Source: an uncultured Pseudomonadales bacterium
GTDB taxonomy: Bacteria > Pseudomonadota > Gammaproteobacteria > Pseudomonadales > Balneatricaceae
DNA length: 47,094 nucleotides
Assembly: GCA_938084925.1 (NCBI GenBank)
Contig: CALKFY010000020.1
Location: 1 to 47,094 of the forward strand
Reading direction: 5' to 3'
Below the pieces are notes generated by a model. The model worked only from the letters and a program-made list of their open reading frames with translations. It did not search any database and was not told where the DNA came from. Of the stretch, positions 1-10,201 are shown one piece after another. The position numbers and the translations under genes were made by a program. The stretch's first letter is position 1; every line of letters begins with the position of its first letter.

Positions 1-2126
1 ACAGCCATGTCACGACGCACTTCTGGGTGCTTAGACAAGGCGCTAAAGGCTGGGACCATACCTTCGGTAATAGCTGCTTGGTTAATTTCAAACAAGAACA
101 CCGGGCCTTGTAGGCCTAGGTCCTTGATTAAACCAGGGTGCATAGCACCGGCATAACCAATCAAGGTATCATTTTTGTAGATAGCAGCGGTTTGGCCTGG
201 GTGCAAAGCCACATGCTCAGCACTAGCAAAGCTGTAAGCAGCACTGTTACCCGTTAAGGCCAACAAGCTTTCTAGGTCACCCTTCATATCAAAGAAATCA
301 ACGCTTTCGTCTTTACCGTGCCAGCTTTCAGGGTTACGAGAACCACTGATCAAACCAGCAATCACGTCTTCCTGCTGCAAACCGTCTTGGCTAGGAATAA
401 AACGCTGGCCTGTTTCAAACAAACGTACGCGATTTTGCTGGCGGTTTTGGTTGTACTGCAAGGCTTTAACCAAACCAGGCCAAATGCTAGTGCGCATTAC
501 AGACATGTCAGCAGAAATTGGGTTAGCCAACTCTACCGGGGTATTCTGGTTGTCCATCTTGGCTTGCATGCCAGGCTCAACAAACGAATAAGTAATGGCC
601 TCTTGGTAACCACGGGTAACCATATGACGGCGCAACAAACTGATAGGACGCTGCACTTCTGGCTGAGCCGGGATGTCCATGCTACCAACTGGATTGGTGC
701 TTGGTAGGTTGTTGTAACCGTAGACACGAGCCACTTCTTCAATAAGGTCCGCTTCGATGGACATATCAAAGCGCCAGCTAGGTGAAGAGAAAGTCCAGCT
801 GTTATCATCAGAGCTTACTAGAGTAAGACCTAGACGAGTCAGAATGTCTTCTACCTGTGCATCATCAAAATCAAAGGCCAACAAGGAGTTCAAGCGTTGC
901 TTGCGCAATACCACTTGATCGGCAGTTGGCAAATGCTGCTCAGAAACCTGTTCAATGATTGGGCCAGCTTCACCACCACAAATGCTTTGTAGTAACTCTG
1001 TAGCACGGTCCATCGCTTGACGCTGTAGAGCATAATCTACGCCACGCTCAAAGCGGTGAGATGCATCGGTGTGCAAACCAAAGCTACGTGCCTTACCAGC
1101 AATAGTAACTGGATCAAAGAAGGCCGCTTCCAACAGTACGTTGGTGGTTTCGCCAGATACACCAGTGGAATCACCACCCATGATGCCTGCCATACCAATG
1201 GCGCCTTCGTTATCGGCAATCACCAAAATTTCTTCGTTTAGCTGAACGGTTTGGCCGTTTAGCAAAGTCAGTTCTTCACCTTGGCTAGCCATACGTACGT
1301 TAATAGAGCCGTTTAGCTTATCAAGGTCATAGGCGTGCATTGGCTGACCCAATTCCAGCATCACGTAAGCAGTAATATCGACAGCCGCATCAATGGAACG
1401 AATACCACTACGACGCAAGCGTTCTTGCATCCACTGTGGGCTAGGCTTGGACACGTCTACGTTGCGTACCACACGCGCGGTAATACGTGGGCAACCCTCT
1501 GGCGCGCTTACTTTTATAGGAAAGGTATCTTCCAACTGTGGCGCCACTTCTGACAGAACTGGCGGCGTCAGGTCAGTGGAGTTCAATACACCCACTTCAC
1601 GGGCCAAGCCAGCAATGCTCAAGCAATCACCACGGTTAGGCGTCAAATCAACATCGATGATCTGATCATCCAACATCATGTATTCGCGCAGATCAGTACC
1701 TAGCGGTGCATCGGCAGGCAATTCCATAATGCCATCGTTTTCTTCGTTGATGTCCAGCTCAGCGCCTGCGCAAAGCATACCCATGGATTCAACCTGACGT
1801 AGCTTGGCTTTTTTGATCTTAAAGTTGCCTGGCAAAACGGAACCAACTGTAGCAAAGGCCACCCTGATACCAGCACGGGCATTAGGTGCGCCACACACAA
1901 CTTGATGCTCTGTGGTACCGTCGGATACGCTGCATACACGCAGCTTGTCGGCATTAGGATGCTGCTCGGCAGACACTATCTCACCAACAATAACGCCACT
2001 AAACTCGCCTGCGGCTGCTTCTACGTCGTCTACTTCTAGACCAGCTAGGGTAATTTGGGCTATTAGCTCATCACTAGAAATAGCTGGGTTAACCCATTCA
2101 CGTAACCACTTTTCACTGAATTTCAT
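1..2126 (-). CDS. pheT: Phenylalanyl-tRNA synthetase beta subunit (partial, C-terminus cut by window edge)
   Basis: The beta subunit of the alpha2-beta2 PheRS that charges tRNA-Phe in the cytoplasm. The frame opens MKFSEKWLREWV and continues through an N-terminal EMAP-like tRNA-binding domain (about residues 40-150, with HPNADKLRVC and VVCGAPNAR). It stays open to the left edge, where SKHPEVRRDMA marks the start of the C-terminal FDX-ACB anticodon-binding domain. About 708 codons are present; the family is usually near 790 residues, so roughly 80 residues lie outside the window. It follows pheS by 74 bp on the same strand, and that gap contains a 19-bp palindrome. No frame disruption was seen in the parts I translated. 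Confidence 0.95.
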   Translation of the reverse strand, partial: MKFSEKWLREWVNPAISSDELIAQITLAGLEVDDVEAAAGEFSGVIVGEIVSAEQHPNADKLRVCSVSDGTTEHQVVCGAPNARAGIRVAFATVGSVLPGNFKIKKAKLRQVESMGMLCAGAELDINEENDGIMELPADAPLGTDLREYMMLDDQIIDVDLTPNRGDCLSIAGLAREVGVLNSTDLTPPVLSEVAPQLEDTFPIKVSAPEGCPRITARVVRNVDVSKPSPQWMQERLRRSGIRSIDAAVDITAYVMLELGQPMHAYDLDKLNGSINVRMASQGEELTLLNGQTVQLNEEILVIADNEGAIGMAGIMGGDSTGVSGETTNVLLEAAFFDPVTIAGKARSFGLHTDASHRFERGVDYALQRQAMDRATELLQSICGGEAGPIIEQVSEQHLPTADQVVLRKQRLNSLLAFDFDDAQVEDILTRLGLTLVSSDDNSWTFSSPSWRFDMSIEADLIEEVARVYGYNNLPSTNPVGSMDIPAQPEVQRPISLLRRHMVTRGYQEAITYSFVEPGMQAKMDNQNTPVELANPISADMSVMRTSIWPGLVKALQYNQNRQQNRVRLFETGQRFIPSQDGLQQEDVIAGLISGSRNPESWHGKDESVDFFDMKGDLESLLALTGNSAAYSFASAEHVALHPGQTAAIYKNDTLIGYAGAMHPGLIKDLGLQGPVFLFEINQAAITEGMVPAFSALSKHPEVRRDMA

Positions 2127-2146
2127 TTTACTTACCTAAATTCTTT

Positions 2147-2165
2147 TTTGGGGTCTGACCCCAAA
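2147..2165. repeat. Palindrome in the pheS-pheT gap
   Basis: TTTGGGGTC and GACCCCAAA flank a single T, giving a near-perfect 19-bp dyad between pheS and pheT. A related GGGGTC...GACCCC hairpin lies downstream of gcvP at 39829-39853. It may be a REP-like dispersed repeat or an mRNA-processing hairpin. There is no strong T-tract on the operon strand, so it is probably not a full terminator. Confidence 0.6.
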
Positions 2166-2200
2166 GTGCCAGACTATCTTTACAATCGGTTGCTGCTTGC

Positions 2201-3208
<1,008 letters not shown>

Positions 3209-3266
3209 TTACTTGTGGCCAAGCTTCCATGCTCGTGCCTTTAAATCTGTTTGTACTTTACAAATA

Positions 3267-3302
3267 AAAACAGGGATGAGGCTCGCACCCCACCCCTGTT
3301 TT
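3267..3302 (-). terminator. Terminator or attenuator hairpin between rplT and pheS
   Basis: On the minus strand AAAACAGGG pairs with CCCTGTTTT. The stem extends inward through GTGGGG/CCTCAT, with G-U pairs, and is followed by a T-rich stretch. It lies after rplT and before pheS in the direction of transcription, so it is either a partial terminator or an attenuator. I found no Phe-rich leader peptide like E. coli pheM in front of it. Confidence 0.65.
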
Positions 3303-3360
3303 GTCATTTCCTTATAGGGAAATCGCTTGATCTCAGAGCCTTTTGAGCCCTTAGAAAAGC

Positions 3361-3717
3361 TTAAGCTAGTGCAGCTTTGGCTTTTTCTACGATCGCGCTA
3401 AATACCGCTTTGTCGTGAATGGCTAGGTCAGCCAATACTTTACGGTCGATCTCGATTGAAGACTTTTTAAGACCAGCAATCAAACGGCTGTAGGACAAAC
3501 CGTTCATACGCGCACCGGCGTTGATACGGGCAATCCATAAAGCACGGAACTGACGCTTACGTTGACGACGGTCACGATAGGCGTATTGACCAGCTTTGAT
3601 TACAGCTTGCTTAGCAACACGGAATACTCGACTACGAGCGCCGTAGTAACCTTTTGCTTGCTTTAAAATCTTCTTATGACGACGGTGTGCTTGTACACCA
3701 CGTTTTACGCGAGGCAT
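3361..3717 (-). CDS. rplT: 50S ribosomal protein L20
   Basis: A 23S rRNA-binding assembly protein of the large subunit; in E. coli it also represses translation of rpmI-rplT. The 118-aa product opens [19 protein letters not shown] and contains [10 protein letters not shown] and [19 protein letters not shown], a highly basic N-terminal extension followed by the globular domain. Length is normal. It is 28 bp downstream of rpmI on the same strand with a good upstream RBS (AGGAG), in the canonical infC-rpmI-rplT order. Confidence 0.98.
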   Translation of the reverse strand: MPRVKRGVQAHRRHKKILKQAKGYYGARSRVFRVAKQAVIKAGQYAYRDRRQRKRQFRALWIARINAGARMNGLSYSRLIAGLKKSSIEIDRKVLADLAIHDKAVFSAIVEKAKAALA

Positions 3718-3745
3718 GATTCTTTCTCCTAACTAGTGATGACTA

Positions 3746-3940
3746 TTAAATATACGGCAACATGCGCTTAACTAGTGGCTTATCCGCAGCACAAATCTGC
3801 AGAGTTCCACGTAGGTGACGCTTACGCTTGGTAGATTTCTTAGTCAAAATGTGACTAGTAAAGGACTGCTTGTGCTTAAAGCCATTGGCAGTTTTCTTGA
3901 ATCGTTTTGCAGCACCGCTGCAAGATTTCATCTTAGGCAT
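3746..3940 (-). CDS. rpmI: 50S ribosomal protein L35
   Basis: A small basic large-subunit protein of 64 aa, opening [21 protein letters not shown] longer reading starting six codons upstream (MRGESE) is possible, but the internal ATG has GGAG about 8 nt upstream and gives the standard L35 N-terminus. KRKRHLRGT and the C-terminal VKRMLPY match the family. It lies between infC and rplT. Confidence 0.97.
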   Translation of the reverse strand: MPKMKSCSGAAKRFKKTANGFKHKQSFTSHILTKKSTKRKRHLRGTLQICAADKPLVKRMLPYI

Positions 3941-4034
3941 TTCACTTTCTCCACGCATTCATTAGTTTGTTAATGAAGGCTCGCAATAGGACCTAAACCC
4001 CATCACGGTCTCCAATGAAAGCAACTGCAAGCAG

Positions 4035-4574
4035 TTACTTTTTCTTTTTCGGTGCCATCACCATGGTCAATTGACGGCCTTCCATTTTTGGAAACTGTTC
4101 AACGGTAGCTAGTTCAGACAAATCGTTTTCGACTCGCTTCAATAACTCCATGCCCAGCTCCTGGTGAGCCATTTCTCGACCACGGTAGCGCAAGGTCACT
4201 TTGGCCTTGTCACCGTTTTCTAGGAAACGTATCAGGTTGCGTAGTTTTACCTGGTAATCCCCTATATCAGTTCCTGGACGGAACTTGATTTCTTTCACCT
4301 GAATCTGCTTCTGCTTTTTCTTGGCAGCGGCTTTTTGCTTCTTGGCTTCAAACACCTGCTTACCATAGTCCATGATCTTACAGACCACAGGCTCAGCATC
4401 GGCGGCAATTTGCACCAGATCCAGCTTTGCAGCTTCGGCGTGTTGTAACGCTTCAGCCAAAGTTACAATACCAACTTGCTCGCCGTTGGCACCGATCAAT
4501 CTAATTTCATTTGCTTCAATGTTGTCATTGATAGCAGGGCGTTTTGCTTTGCCCTTGTTGAATTCCCGTTTAAT
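4035..4574 (-). CDS. infC: Translation initiation factor IF-3 (AUU start)
   Basis: IF-3 binds the 30S subunit and checks start-codon and initiator tRNA pairing. I place the start at an ATT codon (4572-4574). The reading begins (M)[17 protein letters not shown] and continues through [18 protein letters not shown], giving 179 aa, close to the E. coli length. GGAG lies 8 nt upstream of this ATT. The alternative TTG at 4497-4499 would remove the conserved N-terminal INDNI segment. AUU starts on infC are known to let IF-3 repress its own translation. IMDYGK and the C-terminal domain ending MVMAPKKKK are intact. thrS ends 45 bp upstream. Confidence 0.95.
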   Translation of the reverse strand: MKREFNKGKAKRPAINDNIEANEIRLIGANGEQVGIVTLAEALQHAEAAKLDLVQIAADAEPVVCKIMDYGKQVFEAKKQKAAAKKKQKQIQVKEIKFRPGTDIGDYQVKLRNLIRFLENGDKAKVTLRYRGREMAHQELGMELLKRVENDLSELATVEQFPKMEGRQLTMVMAPKKKK

Positions 4575-4597
4575 CGCGGTATCTCCACTTTTTATTA

Positions 4598-4613
4598 GAG
4601 TGCATTGGCACTC
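4598..4613 (-). promoter_or_regulatory. Hairpin in the thrS-infC gap
   Basis: GAGTGC and GCACTC flank a 4-nt loop just after the thrS stop and about 24 nt upstream of the infC AUU codon. A stretch of A residues and the infC GGAG follow it. It could affect ribosome access to infC or mRNA processing; the role is inferred from position only. Confidence 0.45.
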
Positions 4614-4619
4614 GTTCTT

Positions 4620-6539
4620 TTAGCCTTGAAAGCGGCCTTTTTCTTCTACTGCACTTTGCAGTAGTTCGGCATAAGCTTCAACGCTCATATTACCTAAATC
4701 TTCACCACTACGTGTACGTACCGTCACGGAGTTGGATTCCACTTCTTTGTCGCCAATGACAAGTAAGTAAGGAACCTTCTGAATTGTATGCTCGCGAATT
4801 TTAAAGCCTACCTTTTCGTTTCTCAAGTCTGCAGCGACTCGGAAGCCCATTTTAGTCAACTTTTCTTCAATTTTTTGGCAGAAAGGTGCTTGTTTGTCGG
4901 TAATATTCAAAATTGCGGCTTGTTTTGGTGCCAACCATGGTGGCATGGCGCCAGCAAAGTTTTCAATCAAAATACCCAAGAAACGCTCAAATGAACCCAA
5001 AGTTGCGCGGTGTAACATCACCGGTACTTCACGCTCACCTTCTTCGTTAACAAACTGCGCATCCAATCGGCCCGGCATAGAGAAGTCTACCTGCATGGTG
5101 CCACACTGCCATACACGACCCAAGCAATCCTTCAACGAAAACTCAATCTTCGGTCCGTAGAAAGCACCTTCGCCTGGCAAGATATCAAATGGCAATTCTT
5201 TGGCATTCAAAGCTTGCGCCAAAGCAGCTTCAGCACGATCCCACACTTCGTCAGAACCCACACGCTGTTCTGGACGAGTAGACAGCTTCAAAATAATGTC
5301 TTCAAAGCCAAAGTCAGAATAAACGTTGTACAAGAAGTCGATAAAGGTCGCTACTTCATCCTGCATCTGACTTTCAGAGCAGAAGATATGACCATCATCC
5401 TGAGTAAAGCTACGTACACGCATAATGCCGTGTAAAGTACCGGAAGGCTCGTTACGGTGGCAAGAACCAAACTCAGCCATACGCAACGGCAAGTCACGGT
5501 AAGAACGCAAACCTTGGTTAAAGATCTGGATATGGCACGGGCAGTTCATTGGCTTAACAGCGTAATCACGGTTTTCTGAAGACGTGGTAAACATCATGTC
5601 AGAGAACTTATCCCAGTGGCCAGAACGCTCCCACAAGGAACGGTCAACAACCTGAGGTGTCTTCACTTCCACATAGCCATTGCTACGTTGGATGTCACGC
5701 ATGTAGCGTTCAACAACTTGATAAATAGTCCAGCCATTGGGGTGCCAGAACACCATGCCCGGTGCTTCTTCTTGGGTGTGGAACAAGTCTAGCTTCTTAC
5801 CAATCTTACGATGGTCACGCTTTTCGGCTTCTTCCAAACGGTGTAAATATGCTTTTAGATCTTTCTTGTCAGCCCATGCTGTACCGTATACGCGGGTCAG
5901 CATTTCATTATTTGAGTCACCACGCCAGTATGCGCCAGCCACCTTCATCAACTTAAAGGATTTGATATGCCCAGTAGATGGTACGTGTGGACCACGACAC
6001 AAGTCAGTGAACTCACCCTGATTGTAGAAAGACAAGTCTTCATCACCAGGAATAGAATCAATAATTTCTACTTTGTAGTCTTCGCCTAGGTCTTTAAAGA
6101 AGGCCACGGCATCAGCACGGCTCATGATAGAACGAGAAACAGCTTGATCCTGCTTCACCAATTCTTTCATGCGCTTTTCGATCACACTTAAGTCTTCTGG
6201 AGTAAATGGACGCTCATAGGCGAAGTCATAGAAAAAACCGTCTTCAATAACTGGGCCAATGGTCACTTGCGCACCAGGGAATGCGTCTTGTACGGCTTGC
6301 GCCATCAGGTGAGCGCAAGAGTGACGAATCACCTCAAGGCCTTCTTCGTCACGACCGGTAACAATGGATAACTGGGTGTCTTCAGCCATCACGTGGCTAG
6401 TATCAACTAGCTCACCATCAACTTTACCAGCTAAAGCAGCTTTAGCTAAACCAGGGCCAATATCAAAGGCCACGTCATGCACGGATACAGGTGCATCAAA
6501 AGTACGTTGACTACCGTCAGGAAGAGTAATAACAGGCAT
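4620..6539 (-). CDS. thrS: Threonyl-tRNA synthetase
   Basis: A class II synthetase that charges tRNA-Thr and edits mischarged Ser-tRNA. The 639-aa product has an N-terminal TGS domain (1-60) and an editing domain with HSCAH (His73 and His77, metal-binding in the family). The catalytic core carries MNCPCH, with the zinc-ligand Cys, and the motif 2 region [17 protein letters not shown]-terminal anticodon-binding domain follows (from about residue 535). AAGGA lies just upstream of the ATG. It is the first gene of the thrS-infC-rpmI-rplT-pheST block. E. coli thrS is autoregulated by tRNA-like leader structures; I did not establish these here. Confidence 0.98.
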   Translation of the reverse strand: MPVITLPDGSQRTFDAPVSVHDVAFDIGPGLAKAALAGKVDGELVDTSHVMAEDTQLSIVTGRDEEGLEVIRHSCAHLMAQAVQDAFPGAQVTIGPVIEDGFFYDFAYERPFTPEDLSVIEKRMKELVKQDQAVSRSIMSRADAVAFFKDLGEDYKVEIIDSIPGDEDLSFYNQGEFTDLCRGPHVPSTGHIKSFKLMKVAGAYWRGDSNNEMLTRVYGTAWADKKDLKAYLHRLEEAEKRDHRKIGKKLDLFHTQEEAPGMVFWHPNGWTIYQVVERYMRDIQRSNGYVEVKTPQVVDRSLWERSGHWDKFSDMMFTTSSENRDYAVKPMNCPCHIQIFNQGLRSYRDLPLRMAEFGSCHRNEPSGTLHGIMRVRSFTQDDGHIFCSESQMQDEVATFIDFLYNVYSDFGFEDIILKLSTRPEQRVGSDEVWDRAEAALAQALNAKELPFDILPGEGAFYGPKIEFSLKDCLGRVWQCGTMQVDFSMPGRLDAQFVNEEGEREVPVMLHRATLGSFERFLGILIENFAGAMPPWLAPKQAAILNITDKQAPFCQKIEEKLTKMGFRVAADLRNEKVGFKIREHTIQKVPYLLVIGDKEVESNSVTVRTRSGEDLGNMSVEAYAELLQSAVEEKGRFQG

Positions 6540-6755
6540 GGATATTCCTTGCTACAGTGGTGACCCCTACCAAAGGCCACATGGTATAGACACAGGTTCT
6601 CGCGCATGGTCAGTGTAAAAGCGCCAAAACCCAAACAAATTTGGTGGCATATTTTACCCTTAAAAGCCTGAATCCACAAGAATTCCAGCAATCTAACCCG
6701 CTTTTAACTTCTTCAACTAAGCTTTTACTTGAACTAGGTTTTTCGATTTGCATAC

Positions 6756-6783
6756 TTGACACCTATAAGGTTACACTTATGAT
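6756..6783 (+). promoter_or_regulatory. Promoter with operator-like dyad for the HigA-type gene
   Basis: TTGACA (6756-6761) and TATGAT (6778-6783) are separated by 16 bp. The dyad ATAAG/CTTAT (6765-6769 and 6776-6780) occupies the spacer and -10 edge, the usual place for a HigA operator. Predicted transcription would start around 6790, giving the HigA frame a short leader. Confidence 0.65.
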
Positions 6784-6823
6784 CAAAAATTTTCCCCATA
6801 AAGGATTACGAGGATTGTCACTA
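6779..6823 (+). pseudogene. Remnant of a higB toxin 5' end
   Basis: The in-frame codons just before the antitoxin read MIKNFPHKGLRGLS. HigB/RelE-type host-inhibition toxins characteristically begin MIKSFKHKGL, and a complete toxin would be about 90 residues. Only about ten recognisable codons remain before the antitoxin start, so the rest appears deleted. The -10 element overlaps the ATG of this remnant, so it is unlikely to be translated. The identification rests on a short match. Confidence 0.5.
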
Positions 6824-7120
6824 ATGAGCTTGCACAACCCAGCACACCCTGGCGAAATATTAAAAGAGCTTATACTCGACTCCCTAGGCTTAACCGCCAC
6901 GGCGGCCGCCGAACATTTATCGGTTAGCCGCAAAACCTTATCAAAAGTTATCAATTGCCGCGGCGCCATTACACCTGAAATGGCCTTGCGTTTGGAAATA
7001 GCGTTTAGTGCGCCCGATGCTGATCACTGGTTACGCATGCAAAATGCCTACGATTTATGGCACGCTCGCCAGAGCCAATCCAGCCTAAACGTTCGACCCT
7101 ATCCAGTAGTGGCAGCTTAG
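6824..7120 (+). CDS. higA: HigA-family antitoxin-like HTH protein (solitary)
   Basis: A 98-aa protein with the HigA hallmark opening NPAHPGEILKE. An XRE-type helix-turn-helix follows (about residues 23-60, LTATAAAEHLSVSRKTLSKV), then the typical EMALRLEIAF and the C-terminal WLRMQNAYDLW. In the family it represses its own operon and neutralises the HigB mRNA interferase. The frame is open 61 codons further upstream, but that would include the promoter and toxin remnant, so I use the ATG at 6824, which has GAGG upstream. No toxin gene is next to it; the next gene, a GntR regulator, converges from the other side. Confidence 0.85.
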   Translation: MSLHNPAHPGEILKELILDSLGLTATAAAEHLSVSRKTLSKVINCRGAITPEMALRLEIAFSAPDADHWLRMQNAYDLWHARQSQSSLNVRPYPVVAA

Positions 7121-7123
7121 CGC

Positions 7124-7819
7124 TTAGCTTTGCAGCTGCTGCCTCAGCATCTGGGCTGTATGCCGAGCATGGTCTTCGGCTGCCTGTTTGGCCTCAAGAG
7201 CATCTCGATTCATCAAGGCTTCATGGATACGCAAATGCTGGCTGTGCACGGCCTCACTATAGGTAGGTTGTTCTAACAATCCCCCAGAACGGGCAGCAAA
7301 GATAGTATTAAACATTTTGCTGTAGAGCAGCTGGCTCAAGGAGGCCACGATCAAGTTATGGCTGGCTTGCGCAATCAACATATGGAATTTCAAATCCGCT
7401 TTTGAGCGCTCAATAACTGGCATCTTTCCCGGCCGCTGTAACATGCATTGATATTCATCACTGATGCCTTGCAGCTCGACATCCGAGGCTCGCTGACAAG
7501 CATGATAGGCTGCCTCCCCCTCTAACACCTGACGCATTTCCAAAACCGCTAACTGGGTGTGTGAGTCGTGCAATGGCAGTTGATTTAACGGCGGTAAAAA
7601 AACCGACTCAAACAAGTTGTTCACGTAGGTACCAGAGCCATGCTGGGACCTTAGCACACCACGACTTTGTAGCTGGCTTAGGCTTTCTCGCACAGTGGTC
7701 CGCGCCACACCAAAATCAGCCATTAAGTGCACCTGACTAGGCAACCTGTCACCCGGCAACCATTCCCCTGCTAGGATACGCTGTTCTATTTGAGCACTTA
7801 ACTCTAAGGCTTTGTTCAT
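7124..7819 (-). CDS. GntR/FadR-family (FCD) regulator, probable LldR-like repressor of lutABC
   Basis: A 231-aa regulator with an N-terminal winged HTH (about 8-70: GEWLPGDRLPSQVHLMADFG, ARTTVRESLSQLQSRGV, GSGTYV) and a C-terminal all-helical FCD ligand domain (about 85-225). This is the LldR/PdhR type. It is divergent from lutABC, the usual arrangement for a lactate-responsive repressor. A GTG five codons upstream (7832-7834) could also start the protein but falls within the operator-like repeat, so the ATG is preferred; neither has a strong RBS. Lactate as effector is inferred from the neighbours. Confidence 0.85.
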   Translation of the reverse strand: MNKALELSAQIEQRILAGEWLPGDRLPSQVHLMADFGVARTTVRESLSQLQSRGVLRSQHGSGTYVNNLFESVFLPPLNQLPLHDSHTQLAVLEMRQVLEGEAAYHACQRASDVELQGISDEYQCMLQRPGKMPVIERSKADLKFHMLIAQASHNLIVASLSQLLYSKMFNTIFAARSGGLLEQPTYSEAVHSQHLRIHEALMNRDALEAKQAAEDHARHTAQMLRQQLQS

Positions 7820-7827
7820 ATATACAT

Positions 7828-7845
7828 TGACCACATAATTGGTCA
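7828..7845. promoter_or_regulatory. Operator-like inverted repeat between the regulator and lutABC
   Basis: TGACCA and TGGTCA form a perfect dyad around CATAAT. It lies just upstream of the regulator start and about 95 bp upstream of lutA. TGGTC/GACCA half-sites are typical of FadR-subfamily GntR operators. It probably controls both transcripts. Confidence 0.6.
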
Positions 7846-7938
7846 GATGACTTTACTGCATTTAACCGATTATGGCTAGCCAACAGCGTCTAGTCGCAGC
7901 ATAATGTTAGACAAGACCTGAATAACTAGGAATCGCTA

Positions 7939-8778
7939 ATGTCTGTGTCACCCTACCTACAAGTACCGCAGCAACCACCACATAAGCCGAGGGTGGCGCT
8001 ATTTATTACCTGCTTAGTCGACTCTATGCGCCCTAGCGTTGGCTTTGCCACCATCAAACTACTTGAAGCAGCAGGCTGCCATGTAGAGGTGCCGGACTTA
8101 CAAACATGTTGCGGCCAACCTGCTTACAACTCTGGCGCTAAGCAAGACACCCAAAAGCTAGCCCGCTTAAACATAAAAAAGTTTGCTGACTATGACTATG
8201 TTGTGGCCCCTTCAGGCTCCTGCATAGGCATGCTGCACCAATATCCTGACCTGTTCGAGAAAAACAGTAAAGACTACAAGCAGGCGCAAGAACTTGCTGG
8301 CCGAGCTTGGGAAATTACCAGTTTTTTAACTGACGTCTTGCAATATCAACCGGCACCAACACAACAATCAATGACTATCACTTATCACGATTCTTGTGCG
8401 GGTTTACGTGAACTAGGTATCCACCAGCAACCGCGTCAGCTACTCGAAAGAATCGACAAATTGCAGATCAATGAAATGGCAGAAGCCGATACCTGCTGTG
8501 GCTTTGGCGGCACTTTCTGCATTAAATTCCCTGACATTTCTAACCGCATGGTCAGCAACAAAACCGACAATGCCGAAGCATCACGCGCACAATTACTAGT
8601 GGGCGGTGACCTAGGCTGCCTGATGAATATGGCCGGCAAGCTAAAGCGTCAAGGTTCACATATGCAAACCCGTCATGTGACGGAGATCTTAGCCAATATG
8701 CTGGATATACCAGCCATTGGTGAAGGCGAGAACACACCTTTGAGACCAACCAACTCTGACTTAGGCTACGAGGTATAA
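7939..8778 (+). CDS. lutA: L-lactate utilisation protein LutA (Fe-S, CCG domains)
   Basis: A 279-aa member of the LutA/YkgE family, one of three subunits of the LutABC iron-sulfur complex that oxidises L-lactate to pyruvate without LldD. Two Cys-rich CCG-type motifs are visible: TCCGQPAYNSG near residue 55 and DTCCGFGGTFC near 184. These bind the cluster or quinone-linked cofactor in the family. It is slightly longer than YkgE at both ends. AGGAA precedes the ATG. lutB follows after 4 bp, so the two are probably coupled. Confidence 0.93.
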   Translation: MSVSPYLQVPQQPPHKPRVALFITCLVDSMRPSVGFATIKLLEAAGCHVEVPDLQTCCGQPAYNSGAKQDTQKLARLNIKKFADYDYVVAPSGSCIGMLHQYPDLFEKNSKDYKQAQELAGRAWEITSFLTDVLQYQPAPTQQSMTITYHDSCAGLRELGIHQQPRQLLERIDKLQINEMAEADTCCGFGGTFCIKFPDISNRMVSNKTDNAEASRAQLLVGGDLGCLMNMAGKLKRQGSHMQTRHVTEILANMLDIPAIGEGENTPLRPTNSDLGYEV

Positions 8779-8782
8779 GCAC

Positions 8783-10201
8783 ATGCAAATCAACAGCCCT
8801 AAGTTCAAAGACAACGCCCGTATTGCCCTGGCCGACGCCAACCTACAACAAGCCCTAGGTAACCTCAAAGCAGGTTTCCCCGGCAAACGTGCTGCCGCGA
8901 TTGGCCGCTTACCTGAGTTTGATGCGTTACGCGACCAAGCCCAAGACATAAAAAATCATGTCATAGAAAATTTGGACTTCTATCTAGAAACCTTTGAAAG
9001 CAAGGTTCAGGATAACGGCGGCCATGTGCATTGGGCTAGCAGTAGCGAAGATGCCTGCCAAACCATTTTAGACATCTGCCAATCCGTTGGTGCGCGCACC
9101 GTCACCAAAGGTAAGTCGATGGTAACGGAAGAAATTGGCCTTAATGATTTCCTCGAAAAGCACAGCGTCACACCGGTTGAAACAGACCTTGGTGAATACA
9201 TATTACAATTGCGCGAAGACCACCCAAGCCACATCATTGCCCCGGCTATTCACCTTAACTTGTCCGACGTAAGTGAAATTTTTGCCGAAAAACACGGCAC
9301 AGAAGCCAAGCACCAGCCTGAAGAATTAATGCAAGAAGCTCGCGATGTCTTACGCGATCACTTTGTTGCTGCAGACGTGGGCATTACCGGTGCTAACTTT
9401 TATGTGCCAGAGACCGGTAGTACTATTATCGTTACCAACGAGGGTAACGGTGACCTTACCCAGACTCTGCCTAAAGTGCACATTGTGGTTACCAGCATCG
9501 AAAAATGCGTACCCACCCTAGAAGACCTAAGCTTGTTCATGCGCTTACTTTCGCGCTCTGCTACAGGCCAAGAATGCACCGTTTACAACACCTTATCTAG
9601 TGGCCCACGCCAACCCGGCGACCAAGACGGCCCTGAGCAATTTCACGTAGTCCTAGTCGACAACGGCCGTTCTAGCATGGTCGGTGATGACCTACAAGAC
9701 ATGCTGCGCTGCATCCGCTGCTCTGCCTGTATGAACCATTGTCCGGTATATAGCCAAATTGGCGGTCACGCCTATGGCTGGGTTTATCCCGGCCCTATGG
9801 GTTCAGTACTGACACCTAAGATGATTGGCATCCATGATGCTGGGCATCTACCCAATGCATCCACCTTTTGTGGTAAATGCGAATCCGTATGCCCGGTACG
9901 CATCCCCTTACCAAAGCTCATGCGTAGCTGGCGTGAAACCCAACACCAACAACAGGCCAGCCCTGCTATAGGCCGCATGGCCATTGGCGGCTGGGCTTGG
10001 TTAGCTCGCCACCCACGTTTATATAAGCTAGGCAGTAGTATAGCCATCAAAGCAATGTCCATTATGGCGGGCAACAAAGGCCGCCTAAAGAGCTTACCCG
10101 TAGGCCGTGGTTGGACTCTATGGCGCGATCTTCCTGCACCTCAGGGCAGCAGTTTTCAACAGCAATGGAAACAACAACAAAATAAGGGAGACAAATCATG
10201 A
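8783..10201 (+). CDS. lutB: L-lactate utilisation protein LutB (4Fe-4S)
   Basis: A 472-aa LutB/YkgF homologue. An N-terminal LUD (DUF162) domain (about 60-290) is followed by two ferredoxin-type cluster motifs, CIRCSACMNHCPVY near 310 and CGKCESVCPVRIP near 362, then a C-terminal tail. It is the electron-transfer subunit of the LutABC lactate oxidase. The stop codon overlaps the lutC start (ATGA), which indicates translational coupling. Confidence 0.95.
   Translation: MQINSPKFKDNARIALADANLQQALGNLKAGFPGKRAAAIGRLPEFDALRDQAQDIKNHVIENLDFYLETFESKVQDNGGHVHWASSSEDACQTILDICQSVGARTVTKGKSMVTEEIGLNDFLEKHSVTPVETDLGEYILQLREDHPSHIIAPAIHLNLSDVSEIFAEKHGTEAKHQPEELMQEARDVLRDHFVAADVGITGANFYVPETGSTIIVTNEGNGDLTQTLPKVHIVVTSIEKCVPTLEDLSLFMRLLSRSATGQECTVYNTLSSGPRQPGDQDGPEQFHVVLVDNGRSSMVGDDLQDMLRCIRCSACMNHCPVYSQIGGHAYGWVYPGPMGSVLTPKMIGIHDAGHLPNASTFCGKCESVCPVRIPLPKLMRSWRETQHQQQASPAIGRMAIGGWAWLARHPRLYKLGSSIAIKAMSIMAGNKGRLKSLPVGRGWTLWRDLPAPQGSSFQQQWKQQQNKGDKS

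Noticed and set aside
6641-6823. Longer HigA protein using an upstream in-frame start (159 aa)
   Set aside because: The extension covers the TTGACA/TATGAT promoter and the toxin remnant and lacks family similarity; MSLHNPAHPGE is the usual antitoxin start.
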